NCBI GenBank assembly: GCA_019113175.1
Contig: DXHY01000054.1
Coordinates: 25,347 to 89,346 of the forward strand
DNA from: Candidatus Eisenbergiella stercoravium
GTDB taxonomy: Bacteria; Bacillota; Clostridia; Lachnospirales; Lachnospiraceae
Length of the DNA stretch: 64,000 nucleotides
Reading direction: 5' to 3'
Shown: positions 17,449 to 26,463 of the stretch, one piece after another
How positions within the stretch are numbered: position 1 is the stretch's first letter
How the letters are laid out: each line of letters opens with the position of its first letter
Notes under the pieces: generated by a model
The model's database searches: none
Seen by the model: only the letters and a program-made list of their open reading frames with translations
Told to the model about the DNA's origin: nothing
Made by a program: the position numbers and the translations under genes

Positions 17449-17910
17449 ATGAAAGAAAAGAACAAATTACTCCAGATCGCATCAATTCTCATGATCGTAT
17501 GCGCAATTCTTGCCATTATTATCACGGCGATTAACACGAACAAATCGCTCGGATCCATCTCGGGGATGACCGCGGAAGAAAGCGCCGCTGTGGAGGCGCA
17601 GCTGAACGCAGGCGGCGTGACCATGGATCAGGCCATGATGGCCGTATCGGGCATTGCTTATGTGGGCCTTGCCCTTGTCATCATTTTCAATGTGGTAAAA
17701 ATCATTGTCGGCATTCTGGGCATCCGGAAGGCGGATCAGGCCACCGGCTTCTTTACCGTATGGGGAATCATTCTCCTGATCTTCGGCGTATTCGGTCTGA
17801 CCAGCGGTATTTTCAGTCTGCTCGGAATCTGCAACCTGCTGGGCGGAATCGCAGCTCCGATCCTGTTTATCGTCGGCGGAGGGCAGAACAAAAAGGCTGC
17901 GGCAAAATAA
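17449..17910 (+). CDS. Four-helix membrane protein of unknown function
   Basis: A 153-residue protein with hydrophobic segments at about 8-28, 66-90, 100-120 and 122-143 and a Lys/Ala-rich end. The layout (first helix, polar loop, three helices, glycine-rich turns) resembles the DUF4064-type small membrane proteins of Firmicutes. The ribosome site AAGGAAAGG precedes the ATG, and an extended -10 (TGATACAAT ending at 17409) is visible upstream. It is followed by its own strong terminator. No function can be given. Confidence 0.75.
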   Translation: MKEKNKLLQIASILMIVCAILAIIITAINTNKSLGSISGMTAEESAAVEAQLNAGGVTMDQAMMAVSGIAYVGLALVIIFNVVKIIVGILGIRKADQATGFFTVWGIILLIFGVFGLTSGIFSLLGICNLLGGIAAPILFIVGGGQNKKAAAK

Positions 17911-17923
17911 GTCATTTTTCTGC

Positions 17924-17955
17924 AAAGAGGTGAGCTTAGGTTCACCTCTTTTTTG
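17924..17955 (+). terminator. Intrinsic terminator
   Basis: AAAGAGGTGA (17924-17933) pairs with TCACCTCTTT (17942-17951), a 10-bp stem with an 8-base loop, followed by further T residues. It closes the single-gene transcript of the membrane protein. Confidence 0.9.
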
Positions 17956-18040
17956 TTCCCGAATTCAGCATTCGATGATAAAATAATTTCAGAATCATTC
18001 ACATGCAAAAATCAGCCGTTCAAAAAAAGGAGAAGCCATC

Positions 18041-18982
18041 ATGAATCCATCCCAGAAAAATCCCCATACCGCCATGGATGTACAGGCGGTCGTCACCAGC
18101 TTTAACCAGGGCTCCATGATTCTGGAGGCCGTACAGTCCCTGTGCACCCAGACAACGCCTCCGTCGGAAATCATCCTTGTGGATGACGGCTCCACGGATG
18201 AAGCCTCCCTCCGGATTCTGGAACAGCTGGAATCTGATCCTTCCTTCTGCGTGCCCATTACCGTCCTGCGCCAGCCAAACGGCGGCGTCTCATCGGCACG
18301 AAATGCGGGCATCCGCCGCGCAGAGTCTCCTCTGGTGCTGGTACTGGATGGGGACGACAGGCTGGAGCCTTCCTACGTCGAGCGGGTCTGCGGTCTGCTG
18401 CATGAACGCCCTGACCTGGTTGCCGCGTCCTCCTGGATGCACACCTTCGGGGTTCTTGATGCTGCGATCTGCCCTGCCGGAGGCGGCATCACTGCCTTTC
18501 TTTCCCGCAACTGCTGTCCAGCCACCCACATTCTCCGGCGTGAGGCCTGGGAAAAATGCGGCGGCTATGACGAATCCATGCGCTCTGGCTTTGAGGACTG
18601 GGATTTTTTCCTGAGCCTGCTGGAAACCGCTCCGGAGGCGCGTATCGAAATCGTATCCGAACCGCTCATCGACTACCGCACCGCGCCCGCCTCTTCCAAC
18701 GTGAGAAGCATGGAAAAACGGCTGGAGCTCATGCGGTTTCTGATTGAAAAGCACATCGACTCTTATCGGGCACATATTGCGGACGCAGTGCTCGGCGTTG
18801 AGTCCATTTCCATTGCAAGGCTCTTTGGCTGGGAGGGCGAAATGCTTCAGGGACTGTCCGCCGGGCAGAAACTCTGCGGCACGTCGACAGAATTTTTACA
18901 GCAGCCGTCCTATGGGGACGGCGGTATGGCCGCGGCGGTCCGGATTGCTTCCGCCTTTCCGCATCTCTTCCTGAAAGACTGA
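18041..18982 (+). CDS. Family 2 glycosyltransferase
   Basis: A 313-residue GT-A fold enzyme that transfers a sugar from a nucleotide donor, probably to a surface glycan. The N-terminal domain has V-V-T-S-F-N-Q-G, L-V-D-D-G-S-T-D-E (donor binding) and V-L-D-G-D-D (metal-binding DxD). A later G-F-E-D-W-D-F-F matches the ED motif of the family with the likely catalytic base. No membrane helix is seen. AAAAAGGAG precedes the ATG. It is monocistronic or pairs with the lipoprotein gene 178 bases downstream. Donor and acceptor are unknown. Confidence 0.9.
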   Translation: MNPSQKNPHTAMDVQAVVTSFNQGSMILEAVQSLCTQTTPPSEIILVDDGSTDEASLRILEQLESDPSFCVPITVLRQPNGGVSSARNAGIRRAESPLVLVLDGDDRLEPSYVERVCGLLHERPDLVAASSWMHTFGVLDAAICPAGGGITAFLSRNCCPATHILRREAWEKCGGYDESMRSGFEDWDFFLSLLETAPEARIEIVSEPLIDYRTAPASSNVRSMEKRLELMRFLIEKHIDSYRAHIADAVLGVESISIARLFGWEGEMLQGLSAGQKLCGTSTEFLQQPSYGDGGMAAAVRIASAFPHLFLKD

Positions 18983-19160
18983 TGGGTAAAACCCGGAAAA
19001 ATCCCGCTTTTTTCACGGTTGCAACCTGCCGTTGCGTAGGTGCAACCGTATTTTGGTGGTCTTTCAGCGGCTGGAATCGTATCCTGAAACTGTAAAAATC
19101 AATACGAATCCATCGCCGTATACGTCCGTATATGGCGTACCGGAAGAAAGCGAGGTCTTC

Positions 19161-19598
19161 ATGAGAAAAGCATTTTGTATCATCATCCTTCTGTCCATTC
19201 TCCTCTGCAGCTGTCAGCAGACCGCAGCCGCCAGCCTTTCTGAATATGAAAGCTCCCTTTATAAAGCACAGGAAATCTCTATCCTTTCCCCCGGCTCCCC
19301 GGAATCCATTGACACCATCACCGATCCGGAAGCCATTGCAGCCTTTGTGGAAGCGCTCCAGCCGGAGGAATGGGCTCCGGATCAGTTTCCGGATGAAGCG
19401 GCGGAAATCGGCTCTTTTCGCTTTTCTCAGGAGAAAACACTGAAATTCGGACAGACCAGGACAGACGGAAACCTGTATGAAACCGCAGTTCTCACCCTGT
19501 ATGATGATTCCCGTATCGTTCTTCAGGCTGCGGAGATTGCCATGCCTTTTAAAATCAGCCGGGAATCGGAGGATTATCTGAAGGAGCTGCTTGAATGA
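19161..19598 (+). CDS. Small lipoprotein of unknown function
   Basis: A 145-residue secreted lipoprotein. The first 18 residues form a signal peptide ending in the lipobox L-L-C-S-C. The mature part has no recognised domain; it is acidic with a possible beta-rich region (T-L-K-F-G-Q-T-R, then A-V-L-T-L-Y-D-D-S-R-I-V-L-Q). The frame is open from 19032, but the ATG at 19161 with GAGG five bases upstream matches the signal peptide, so it is chosen. Confidence 0.75.
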   Translation: MRKAFCIIILLSILLCSCQQTAAASLSEYESSLYKAQEISILSPGSPESIDTITDPEAIAAFVEALQPEEWAPDQFPDEAAEIGSFRFSQEKTLKFGQTRTDGNLYETAVLTLYDDSRIVLQAAEIAMPFKISRESEDYLKELLE

Positions 19599-19650
19599 TT
19601 TATCCTTCCATAAAACAGTCTATCACATATTTATACATCGTATCTTTTGT

Positions 19651-19695
19651 AAAAAGGAGACGCCATCGGATTATTCTTCATTCCGAGACGTCTCC
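19651..19695 (-). terminator. Terminator of the fructan-utilisation operon
   Basis: On the minus strand GGAGACG (19695-19689) pairs with CGTCTCC (19662-19656), with an inner CGG/CCG pair, and five T residues follow (19655-19651). It lies about 50 bases after the last gene of the leftward operon. Confidence 0.8.
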
Positions 19696-19746
19696 CTTCA
19701 TAATATTTCTCCTAAAGTCTGAGAAACGATATGCTGCTTCCTGTGG

Positions 19747-21174
19747 TTAAGACTGAGTCTGTATCCTCACATCTGCATTTCGGCATACTATTTTCCCATA
19801 CTCTACAAAGATACCGATATCTCCTGTCCCAATCTCATAACATCTTGCAGCCAGAGCTACATCATCTACATAAGCCAGCATAATATTTCCGCTGACTACA
19901 AGCTTTATTCTTGCAGTGTTTTTACGAAATGTGATCGGACGTTCATCCTGATAAGACTGATCCCCATCCACACGATTATAACGATCCATCACAATTTTTC
20001 CATGATGAAATTCCAGGCGGAGCTGACACCACTTTTGCAGATCCGGGTCAGTATGTATCATAATACCTGCTGCCTCTGTACCGTTTTCCCAGGAAATAAC
20101 CGCATCAAACAGACAGGTCTCCGGAAGCGGTGCCATCTGCGACCAGCCAAAACCATCTTCCGCTTCTACACAAACTCCTTCATTGCAAATAGTCTGACTT
20201 CCCTGTCTGGATTCCGGATGCAGTGGAAGTGAAACAGAGAAAGCATTTTCTATAGTTTCCGGAAGCTTTACCCCCAGCGTTCCATCTTCCCTGACCAGAA
20301 ACTCATGCACCAGAAGGTTGCCACCCCATACATGACGGCCGCTGTCTTTACAATCCTGACGAATTGACTGCCAGCCAATCATATAGCGTTTTTTACCATC
20401 CGTTACCGACTTGGCAGCGTAGTACTCTCTGCCATCAAACATATCGTCTGCGGAAGGAACCTGCCAGGGTCCATCAAACTGATCTGCGATCCGATATCTG
20501 GTCTCCCACCATCTGGAATAATTGGAAAAAGACAGATACCAGTGTTTCCCCATTTTAAAACAGTCGTGGCACTCATGAGTGATAAAGGTTCGCGGAGCGT
20601 ACAGGGTTTTATAGTGCTCCCAGTTGTTCATATCTTCAGTCACATATACTGCCGTGCATCCCCTGCGCAGATAAGCGCCATCCTTTTCTTCAGCAGTGAT
20701 CAGCATACACACCTTCTGTAACTCTTCATTCCAGAAAACATGAGGATCTCTCCAATGAAGATTTCCATAAAATCTGGTATCAGGCCGGAAGAAGAAGGAA
20801 GGATCTTTTTCCCATGTCTTCATGTCCCGGCTGATCGCCCTCATAATGACCTGCTGATTTTTACCCTCTATCCCTGCATTACCTTCACAGAAGCCTGTAT
20901 AATGGAAATAGAATACTCCGTCACGCTCAAACACGCTTCCCGTCCCAATATGCCAGTCCTGGTCATCCGGAGAGCCATTCTGAAGAACAAGATAAGGCTC
21001 TCCGAAGGAAACAAAGTCTCTGGTCTCCACTGCATAGACACAGAATTTATAAAGATAGAACAGGTAAAAGACGCCATCTTTGTAAAAAGGCATGAAATCC
21101 CCGCACATTTCTCCGTGCGGCATTCCCGGATACTGTTTTTCCGGCGTGTAAAAAATATTATAATTTCCTTTCAT
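19747..21174 (-). CDS. GH32-like beta-fructosidase
   Basis: A 475-residue glycoside hydrolase with the five-bladed GH32 fold and a C-terminal beta-sandwich. The usual W-M-N-D-P-N-G start is replaced by M-C-G-D-F-M-P-F, with Asp26 in the nucleophile position; R-D-P lies at 142-144 and the acid/base Glu at 201 in H-E-C-H-D-C-F. No signal peptide, so it acts in the cytoplasm after import. The gene starts in a TAATG overlap with the binding-protein gene, so it belongs to the fructan operon. The altered first motif suggests a substrate other than sucrose, perhaps an unusual fructose disaccharide. Confidence 0.85.
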   Translation of the reverse strand: MKGNYNIFYTPEKQYPGMPHGEMCGDFMPFYKDGVFYLFYLYKFCVYAVETRDFVSFGEPYLVLQNGSPDDQDWHIGTGSVFERDGVFYFHYTGFCEGNAGIEGKNQQVIMRAISRDMKTWEKDPSFFFRPDTRFYGNLHWRDPHVFWNEELQKVCMLITAEEKDGAYLRRGCTAVYVTEDMNNWEHYKTLYAPRTFITHECHDCFKMGKHWYLSFSNYSRWWETRYRIADQFDGPWQVPSADDMFDGREYYAAKSVTDGKKRYMIGWQSIRQDCKDSGRHVWGGNLLVHEFLVREDGTLGVKLPETIENAFSVSLPLHPESRQGSQTICNEGVCVEAEDGFGWSQMAPLPETCLFDAVISWENGTEAAGIMIHTDPDLQKWCQLRLEFHHGKIVMDRYNRVDGDQSYQDERPITFRKNTARIKLVVSGNIMLAYVDDVALAARCYEIGTGDIGIFVEYGKIVCRNADVRIQTQS

Positions 21175-22904
21175 TATTCCGCTCCCAGATCTGCAAATGT
21201 TGTATTATACCAGTCGTTTACTTCCGTCGTGATCTGATCTCCTCCAAGCTGCTTCCAGTTTTCAACAAATTCGTCAAAGCTGTCAGGCTCCTGTGTACCC
21301 ATAATGATATTTACATAAGTTTCCGCCTGCATCTTGTCAAGTGCGGACAGATTTGTACTCATTCCAGGCGTGGGTGCTCCAAAAAATACAGACTGCACAA
21401 GCTTATCATTTGCCTTGTAGTCGTTAATAATGGTATTCCAGCTGCCTTCCGGGCCGATGAATTTATAATAATTCCATCCAAGAGAATCCGCTCCCTTATC
21501 CATACCATTATCGATATAATTTTTAATTACTCTGTAATACCTTGCCGCTTCCGGATGCATCTCATCTTCTGTTATTTCTCCATCCAAAGCTGCCTTGATT
21601 TCCTCATAATAGGTATTGCACTTCTGAATTGCCGGATCCATTCCGAATGCCGCATATTCAGCAAAGTTGATTCCCGTATCCGGATCCACTCCAAACGTGT
21701 TCAGAGTCTCCTCCGTTGCATCCAGAGAATTGATCTTATCCTGAAATACATTGGCGATCTTTACTAACGCTTCCGGATGTTCACAGTTGGCATTTACCGC
21801 ATAGTAACGGGAAATTCTGACATAAGTAATCGGTTTTGCCGGTTCGTCTGTAGCAGAAACAATCGGGTAACACTGCCAGTCAGCATCCGGATTGTTCTCA
21901 ATGTTACTCTTGCATGCGCCCCAGGGCATTCCCTCCAGCCCATAAAACATGCCAACTTTTCCTGCTGCAATATCTTCTGAAAGCTTTACCGTATCCTTGA
22001 CGCCAAATTCCGGATCAATCAGTCCTTCCTCATACAGCGCATTCAGTTGGGTCAAAGCATCCTTAATACCGGGGTTGATTCCGGAATAACTGATCTGCCC
22101 GTCCTCGCCCTGTACCCACGCCTTTGCATAAGCGCCATAGGCCGCAAAAAATCCTTCGTAGCTTCCAGGACTTGCGCCGTCATCCGTAACGATATCCTTC
22201 TGAAAACCGATTCCCCAGGTATCATCTACTCCATTTCCATCAGGATCATTATTGCGGAAGGCTCTTGCCACTTCAATCAGTTCATCCATTGTTGTGGGCG
22301 CTTCCAGTCCAAGATTTTCCAACCAGTCCGTTCTGATCCAGAGCAGGTCACATGTTCCGTCAGCCGCTGAAAGCTGGGGCAGACCATAAAGCTTTCCATC
22401 TACCTTCGCAGATGCAAGCTGAATACCCCCATCCACTTCTATGGTTTCCTTCAGAAGATCGGAAGCATAGGTATCATAGCTTTCTGTGATATCGGCGAGC
22501 ATTCCCGCATTGGCCAACTCGGAAAACTCCTCTGGCGGCAGATCCATCAGATCCGGCAGATCATTGGACGCAATTGCCATCGTAAGCTTCTGGGTGTAAT
22601 CATCTCCTGCGGCGGCAATCGTATAATTCAGCTTTATTCCCAGTTCGTCCTCATAGCAGCGGGTCCATACATTGTCATTGATGCTGTCATTTCCCACATA
22701 CTTCTCTGTGCCGTTCAGTTTGTGCATATAGGTGAGTTCAATCAGCTCTCCATTTCCGCTCTCCTGTGTTCCTGCATTCGCCTGATCAGCAGTCTCTCCT
22801 GCCGTTGAAGCGGTTTCCTGTGTCTGACTTCCGCCAGAACAGGCGGCAAGCGGCATCGTCATGGCCACTGCAAGCAGCAGGGCAAGATACTTTTTGTGTT
22901 TCAT
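21174..22904 (-). CDS. Sugar ABC transporter substrate-binding lipoprotein (LipO/YtcQ-like)
   Basis: A 576-residue extracellular solute-binding protein. The signal peptide ends in the lipobox L-A-A-C at about residue 22, followed by a Ser/Gly/Thr-rich linker. The body matches the long family 1 binding proteins (YtcQ/LipO type), with an N-terminal A-I-A-S-N-D-L-P-D-L-M-D-L segment and aromatic-rich C-terminus. It captures oligosaccharides for the two permeases encoded upstream. AAAGGAGG precedes the ATG. No ATPase gene is in the operon; a shared MsmX-type ATPase elsewhere is the usual solution. Confidence 0.92.
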   Translation of the reverse strand: MKHKKYLALLLAVAMTMPLAACSGGSQTQETASTAGETADQANAGTQESGNGELIELTYMHKLNGTEKYVGNDSINDNVWTRCYEDELGIKLNYTIAAAGDDYTQKLTMAIASNDLPDLMDLPPEEFSELANAGMLADITESYDTYASDLLKETIEVDGGIQLASAKVDGKLYGLPQLSAADGTCDLLWIRTDWLENLGLEAPTTMDELIEVARAFRNNDPDGNGVDDTWGIGFQKDIVTDDGASPGSYEGFFAAYGAYAKAWVQGEDGQISYSGINPGIKDALTQLNALYEEGLIDPEFGVKDTVKLSEDIAAGKVGMFYGLEGMPWGACKSNIENNPDADWQCYPIVSATDEPAKPITYVRISRYYAVNANCEHPEALVKIANVFQDKINSLDATEETLNTFGVDPDTGINFAEYAAFGMDPAIQKCNTYYEEIKAALDGEITEDEMHPEAARYYRVIKNYIDNGMDKGADSLGWNYYKFIGPEGSWNTIINDYKANDKLVQSVFFGAPTPGMSTNLSALDKMQAETYVNIIMGTQEPDSFDEFVENWKQLGGDQITTEVNDWYNTTFADLGAE

Positions 22905-22972
22905 TCTGTAACCTCCTTTTCATAATCCTCTTTATCATTCAGAAGGGAAAATGATGTCCCTTCCAAATATCG

Positions 22973-23869
22973 TTATTCTTTAACGCTTCCCATCACTACA
23001 CCACTTACAAAATACTTTTGCAGGAAAGGATAGATCATCAAGATAGGAACCGTACAAAGCAGAATCAGAGCTCCTTTGATTCCCCGCCCCGTTACTTCCA
23101 TAAGATTCGGATTCATCATTAGCTGCTCAGATGTGATCTTAGTAACATCAAATTTCAATACAACAGACTGCAGATAAGTCATTAGCGGATATTTCTCCGG
23201 CAGATTCATATAAATCAATCCATCAAACCAGGCATTCCAGTGATTTACAATGACAAAAAGAGATACCGTTGCCAGGGAAGGTTTGGACAAAGGAAGATAA
23301 ATTTTAAACATCGTCACAAACCAGCTTGCGCCGTCCACCAGTGCCGCTTCCTCTATTGCCTTCGGCAGGCCCCGGAAAAAGTTCATGGTAATCAGAACAC
23401 AGAACATTGGAACCGCATCCGGCAGAATAAGTGCCCAGAAGGAATTAATCATCTGCATCTTGCTGACCACCAGGTAGGTAGGTATCAGGCCGCCATTAAA
23501 CACCATTGTTACCAGGAAAAACCAGGTATAATATTTCCGACAGCGAAACATCCGGGGATCATCCTTTGAAAGTGGATAGGCCACAAGAACCGTAAGAGCC
23601 AGATTAACCGCCCATCCCAAAATCACCCTTCCAATTGTGATTCCAAAAGACTGAAAATACTGTTTATTGGAAAGAATATATTCATAGGCTGCCGTATTGA
23701 ATCCCTTCGGCCAAAAGGAAACCGCATTTGCATCAACCATGGATCTGGCGCTGAAGGAAATGGCAAACAGGTTAATCAGCGGGAGCAGGCATGACAGGCT
23801 CAGAAGTCCCAGGAACACATAATCAAAAACCATAAATATCTTTCTGGATAAAGACTGTTTTAACTTCAT
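22973..23869 (-). CDS. Sugar ABC transporter permease (YtcP-like)
   Basis: A 298-residue inner-membrane permease with six helices. The conserved EAA loop reads E-A-A-L-V-D-G-A-S-W near residue 180, the contact site for the ATPase. N-terminal helix and large first loop with A-N-A-V-S-F-W-P-K-G are typical of CUT1 second permeases. It follows the first permease by 15 bases and would form a heterodimer with it. Confidence 0.93.
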   Translation of the reverse strand: MKLKQSLSRKIFMVFDYVFLGLLSLSCLLPLINLFAISFSARSMVDANAVSFWPKGFNTAAYEYILSNKQYFQSFGITIGRVILGWAVNLALTVLVAYPLSKDDPRMFRCRKYYTWFFLVTMVFNGGLIPTYLVVSKMQMINSFWALILPDAVPMFCVLITMNFFRGLPKAIEEAALVDGASWFVTMFKIYLPLSKPSLATVSLFVIVNHWNAWFDGLIYMNLPEKYPLMTYLQSVVLKFDVTKITSEQLMMNPNLMEVTGRGIKGALILLCTVPILMIYPFLQKYFVSGVVMGSVKE

Positions 23870-23884
23870 GCTTCTGTTCCTCCC

Positions 23885-24805
23885 TTAAAAGACCTTGTAT
23901 CCGGCCAGCTTATCCGCCAGCTTATATCCGACCATGATCAGCACAAAGGAGATCGCGGATTTAAACAGGCCTACTGCAGTTGCCAGATCAAACTTCGCCT
24001 CTATCACACCGATCCTGTATACATAAGTGTCAATGATATCACCGGTGGAGTATACCTGTGGACTGTATAGATTGAATACCTGCTCAAACCCTGCCTGCAG
24101 AACATTTCCAACACTCAGTACCATCATCAGAAGAATCATTGGGAGAATACCTGGAATTGTCACATACAGCACCTGTTTAAACTTTCCTGCTCCATCAATT
24201 CTTGCCGCTTCATAATAGGTCGGATCAATTCCCGTAATCGCAGCAAGATATACGATAGTGCCCCATCCAAGTTCCTTCCAGATGTCGGTGACTGCCATCG
24301 TGTACGGAAACACTGTGGAATCTCCCAGGAAAAAGACCGGCTTGAAGCCGAGTGTCTGAATCAACTGATTTACAATTCCTCCCGATGGAGAAAGAATATC
24401 AATGAAAATACCGGCAAGTGCTGCCCAGGAAATGAAATGCGGAAGATACAATACGGTCTGAACTGTTTTCTTATAATGTTTCTCCCGGATCTCATTTAAA
24501 AGAAGTGCGATTAACACTGGGAAAATCAGGTTTCCAACCATTTTCATTACAGCGATAAAAACGGTGTTCCATATTACGCTTCCGAAGCCAGGCAAAGAAA
24601 ACAGATAACGATAGTTATCCAGTCCCACCCATGTTTGATCAAACAACCCCTTTAAGGGGGTGTAGTCCTCAAAAGCCATGGTAATTCCGGCAAAGGGGAT
24701 ATATTTAAAAATAAATGTAATAATAACTGCCGGAAGCAGCATGATATGGAACGGAAGCTCTTTTCTAAACCAGTGCTTTTTTACTTTGCTTTTAACGGTT
24801 CTCAT
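23885..24805 (-). CDS. Sugar ABC transporter permease (LplB/YteP-like)
   Basis: A 306-residue inner-membrane permease with six helices and the EAA loop Y-E-A-A-R-I-D-G-A-G-K-F. It resembles LplB/YteP proteins that pair with YtcP and a YtcQ binding protein. An AGGAGG site precedes its ATG. It is the first transporter gene after the GH32 gene in the fructan operon. Confidence 0.93.
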   Translation of the reverse strand: MRTVKSKVKKHWFRKELPFHIMLLPAVIITFIFKYIPFAGITMAFEDYTPLKGLFDQTWVGLDNYRYLFSLPGFGSVIWNTVFIAVMKMVGNLIFPVLIALLLNEIREKHYKKTVQTVLYLPHFISWAALAGIFIDILSPSGGIVNQLIQTLGFKPVFFLGDSTVFPYTMAVTDIWKELGWGTIVYLAAITGIDPTYYEAARIDGAGKFKQVLYVTIPGILPMILLMMVLSVGNVLQAGFEQVFNLYSPQVYSTGDIIDTYVYRIGVIEAKFDLATAVGLFKSAISFVLIMVGYKLADKLAGYKVF

Positions 24806-24893
24806 AATGCTCCTCCTTTCTTTAAGCTCATGATATCAGGAAAGGAGGAAGCTAAAAATAAAACAATTTATACTTTTATAGTAATATTTATAG

Positions 24894-26390
24894 TTAAATT
24901 TTATACTCCGGAGAAGGAACGTCCACATCGTACTTGATTACTGAAAATTCCGCAGTCCCGTCACACGAAAAATAGATTCCCTGCGCAGATAAATCTGTAT
25001 AAATAACGGTAGACATGGCCAATTCTCCATCATTTACAAAAATTTCAACAGAAAAGCGATCCATAAGAATGCGGAATTTCATTTTACTCTCATCCTGCTT
25101 CTCCCAGGGTATGGTTCTAACAGCAGTCAGATCATGCGTCATTCCAGACCAGGTCCGATCCAGCCTCAACATACCTCTGTCTTTGTCATGAACCAGAAGC
25201 GTACAATTTTTCTGATTTGCAGCCAGGGAGATCTGAAATTCCCGGTAATTTCCCTTTTGTATTTCTACCGTCATATCCAGAATCCGTCCATTTATACCAT
25301 ACAGTTCTCTTTCCCCACCGTCACAGGTCAGAACCACGTCCCGATAAACCACTTTATTTCTGCGATAATTTTCCAACTCCCTTACAGGATTCTGAATCAG
25401 CCTATCTCCTTTCAGACCAAGTTCTCTCGGAATCGTCATCATCCCATTCCATGCTGTTCCGTCCGGCGTCAGATCATTGTCCCAGCTGTGCATCCACCCG
25501 ATCATGATCCTTCTGCCATCCTCCGTCTCCAGTGTCTGGGGAGCATAAAAATCCAGTCCGCAGTCAATCTCATGCGCCTCTCCCCGCCTGAAATTTTTTT
25601 CTTCATCACAGGTTCCCACAAAATAAATAGAATTATTTCCATTGTGAAATTCCGTTTTTTCTGCCTGCATGGCTACTGCGGAAACCAGCAGAATTTTTCG
25701 GCCATGCAGATCAAAGAAATCCGGACACTCCCACATCGTTCCATAACGATTCTGATTCCTGTCCAAAACACCTTCCAGCTTCCATTCTACAATATTACGG
25801 GAAGAAAAAAGCAGAATCTGCCCGCCTTCTTTTTGGTCCATTCCACCCACGGCCGCATAAAAGTTCCCTTTTTCCCACCAGATCTTCGGATCACGAAAAT
25901 CCGCCTTTACACTTCCTTCCGGAAGAAGATCTGTACAGATCACAGGATTTTCTTCAAGCTTTTCATAAGAAATACCATCTCCTATCGCAATGCTCTGCGT
26001 CTGAAATGTCTCTCTGGTCCCATCTTGCTTTTCCGTTTCCTTTACGCCTGTATACATCAGGATATGCTTTCCCTCGTGCTCGATGGCAGATCCGGAAAAG
26101 CAGCCCTGTCCATCATAATCCATATCTGGTGCCAACGCACAGGGAAGCCTGTCCCAGCGTATGAAGTCCACTGTCTTACAGTGTCCCCAGTGCATGGGGC
26201 CCCAGTGATTATCATAAGGATGATATTGATAAAACAAATGATATTCTCCCTGATACAGGGAAAATCCATTAGGATCGTTAATCCATCCCACCGGAGCCGT
26301 CACGTGAAAAACCGGATATTTCTCCGGTGCTGCAAGTCTTTCCCGCTCATACTTTCTGGCCTTTTCAAGTTCACTGCTGATCTTATTCAT
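24894..26390 (-). CDS. GH32 beta-fructofuranosidase (sucrose-6-phosphate hydrolase/fructanase type)
   Basis: A 498-residue cytoplasmic hydrolase that removes terminal fructose from sucrose or fructo-oligosaccharides. All GH32 motifs are present: G-W-I-N-D-P-N-G with nucleophile Asp39, F-R-D-P at 165-168, and W-E-C-P-D with acid/base Glu221. The C-terminal beta-sandwich is complete, including the typical D-R-F-S-V-E-I-F-V-N-D-G near 430. No signal peptide. In context with an ABC importer and not a PTS, the substrate is probably an unphosphorylated oligofructoside. Confidence 0.93.
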   Translation of the reverse strand: MNKISSELEKARKYERERLAAPEKYPVFHVTAPVGWINDPNGFSLYQGEYHLFYQYHPYDNHWGPMHWGHCKTVDFIRWDRLPCALAPDMDYDGQGCFSGSAIEHEGKHILMYTGVKETEKQDGTRETFQTQSIAIGDGISYEKLEENPVICTDLLPEGSVKADFRDPKIWWEKGNFYAAVGGMDQKEGGQILLFSSRNIVEWKLEGVLDRNQNRYGTMWECPDFFDLHGRKILLVSAVAMQAEKTEFHNGNNSIYFVGTCDEEKNFRRGEAHEIDCGLDFYAPQTLETEDGRRIMIGWMHSWDNDLTPDGTAWNGMMTIPRELGLKGDRLIQNPVRELENYRRNKVVYRDVVLTCDGGERELYGINGRILDMTVEIQKGNYREFQISLAANQKNCTLLVHDKDRGMLRLDRTWSGMTHDLTAVRTIPWEKQDESKMKFRILMDRFSVEIFVNDGELAMSTVIYTDLSAQGIYFSCDGTAEFSVIKYDVDVPSPEYKI

Positions 26391-26463
26391 CTTTTATCCT
26401 TTCATCTGTTTTTTCTGTTTCTTCCATCTGATTAATACATTTCCGAGAAGCATTGCCATTTTT

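Noticed and set aside
25134..26435. 433-codon plus-strand frame opposite the GH32 gene
   Set aside because: It is a shadow frame; the minus strand carries all GH32 motifs.
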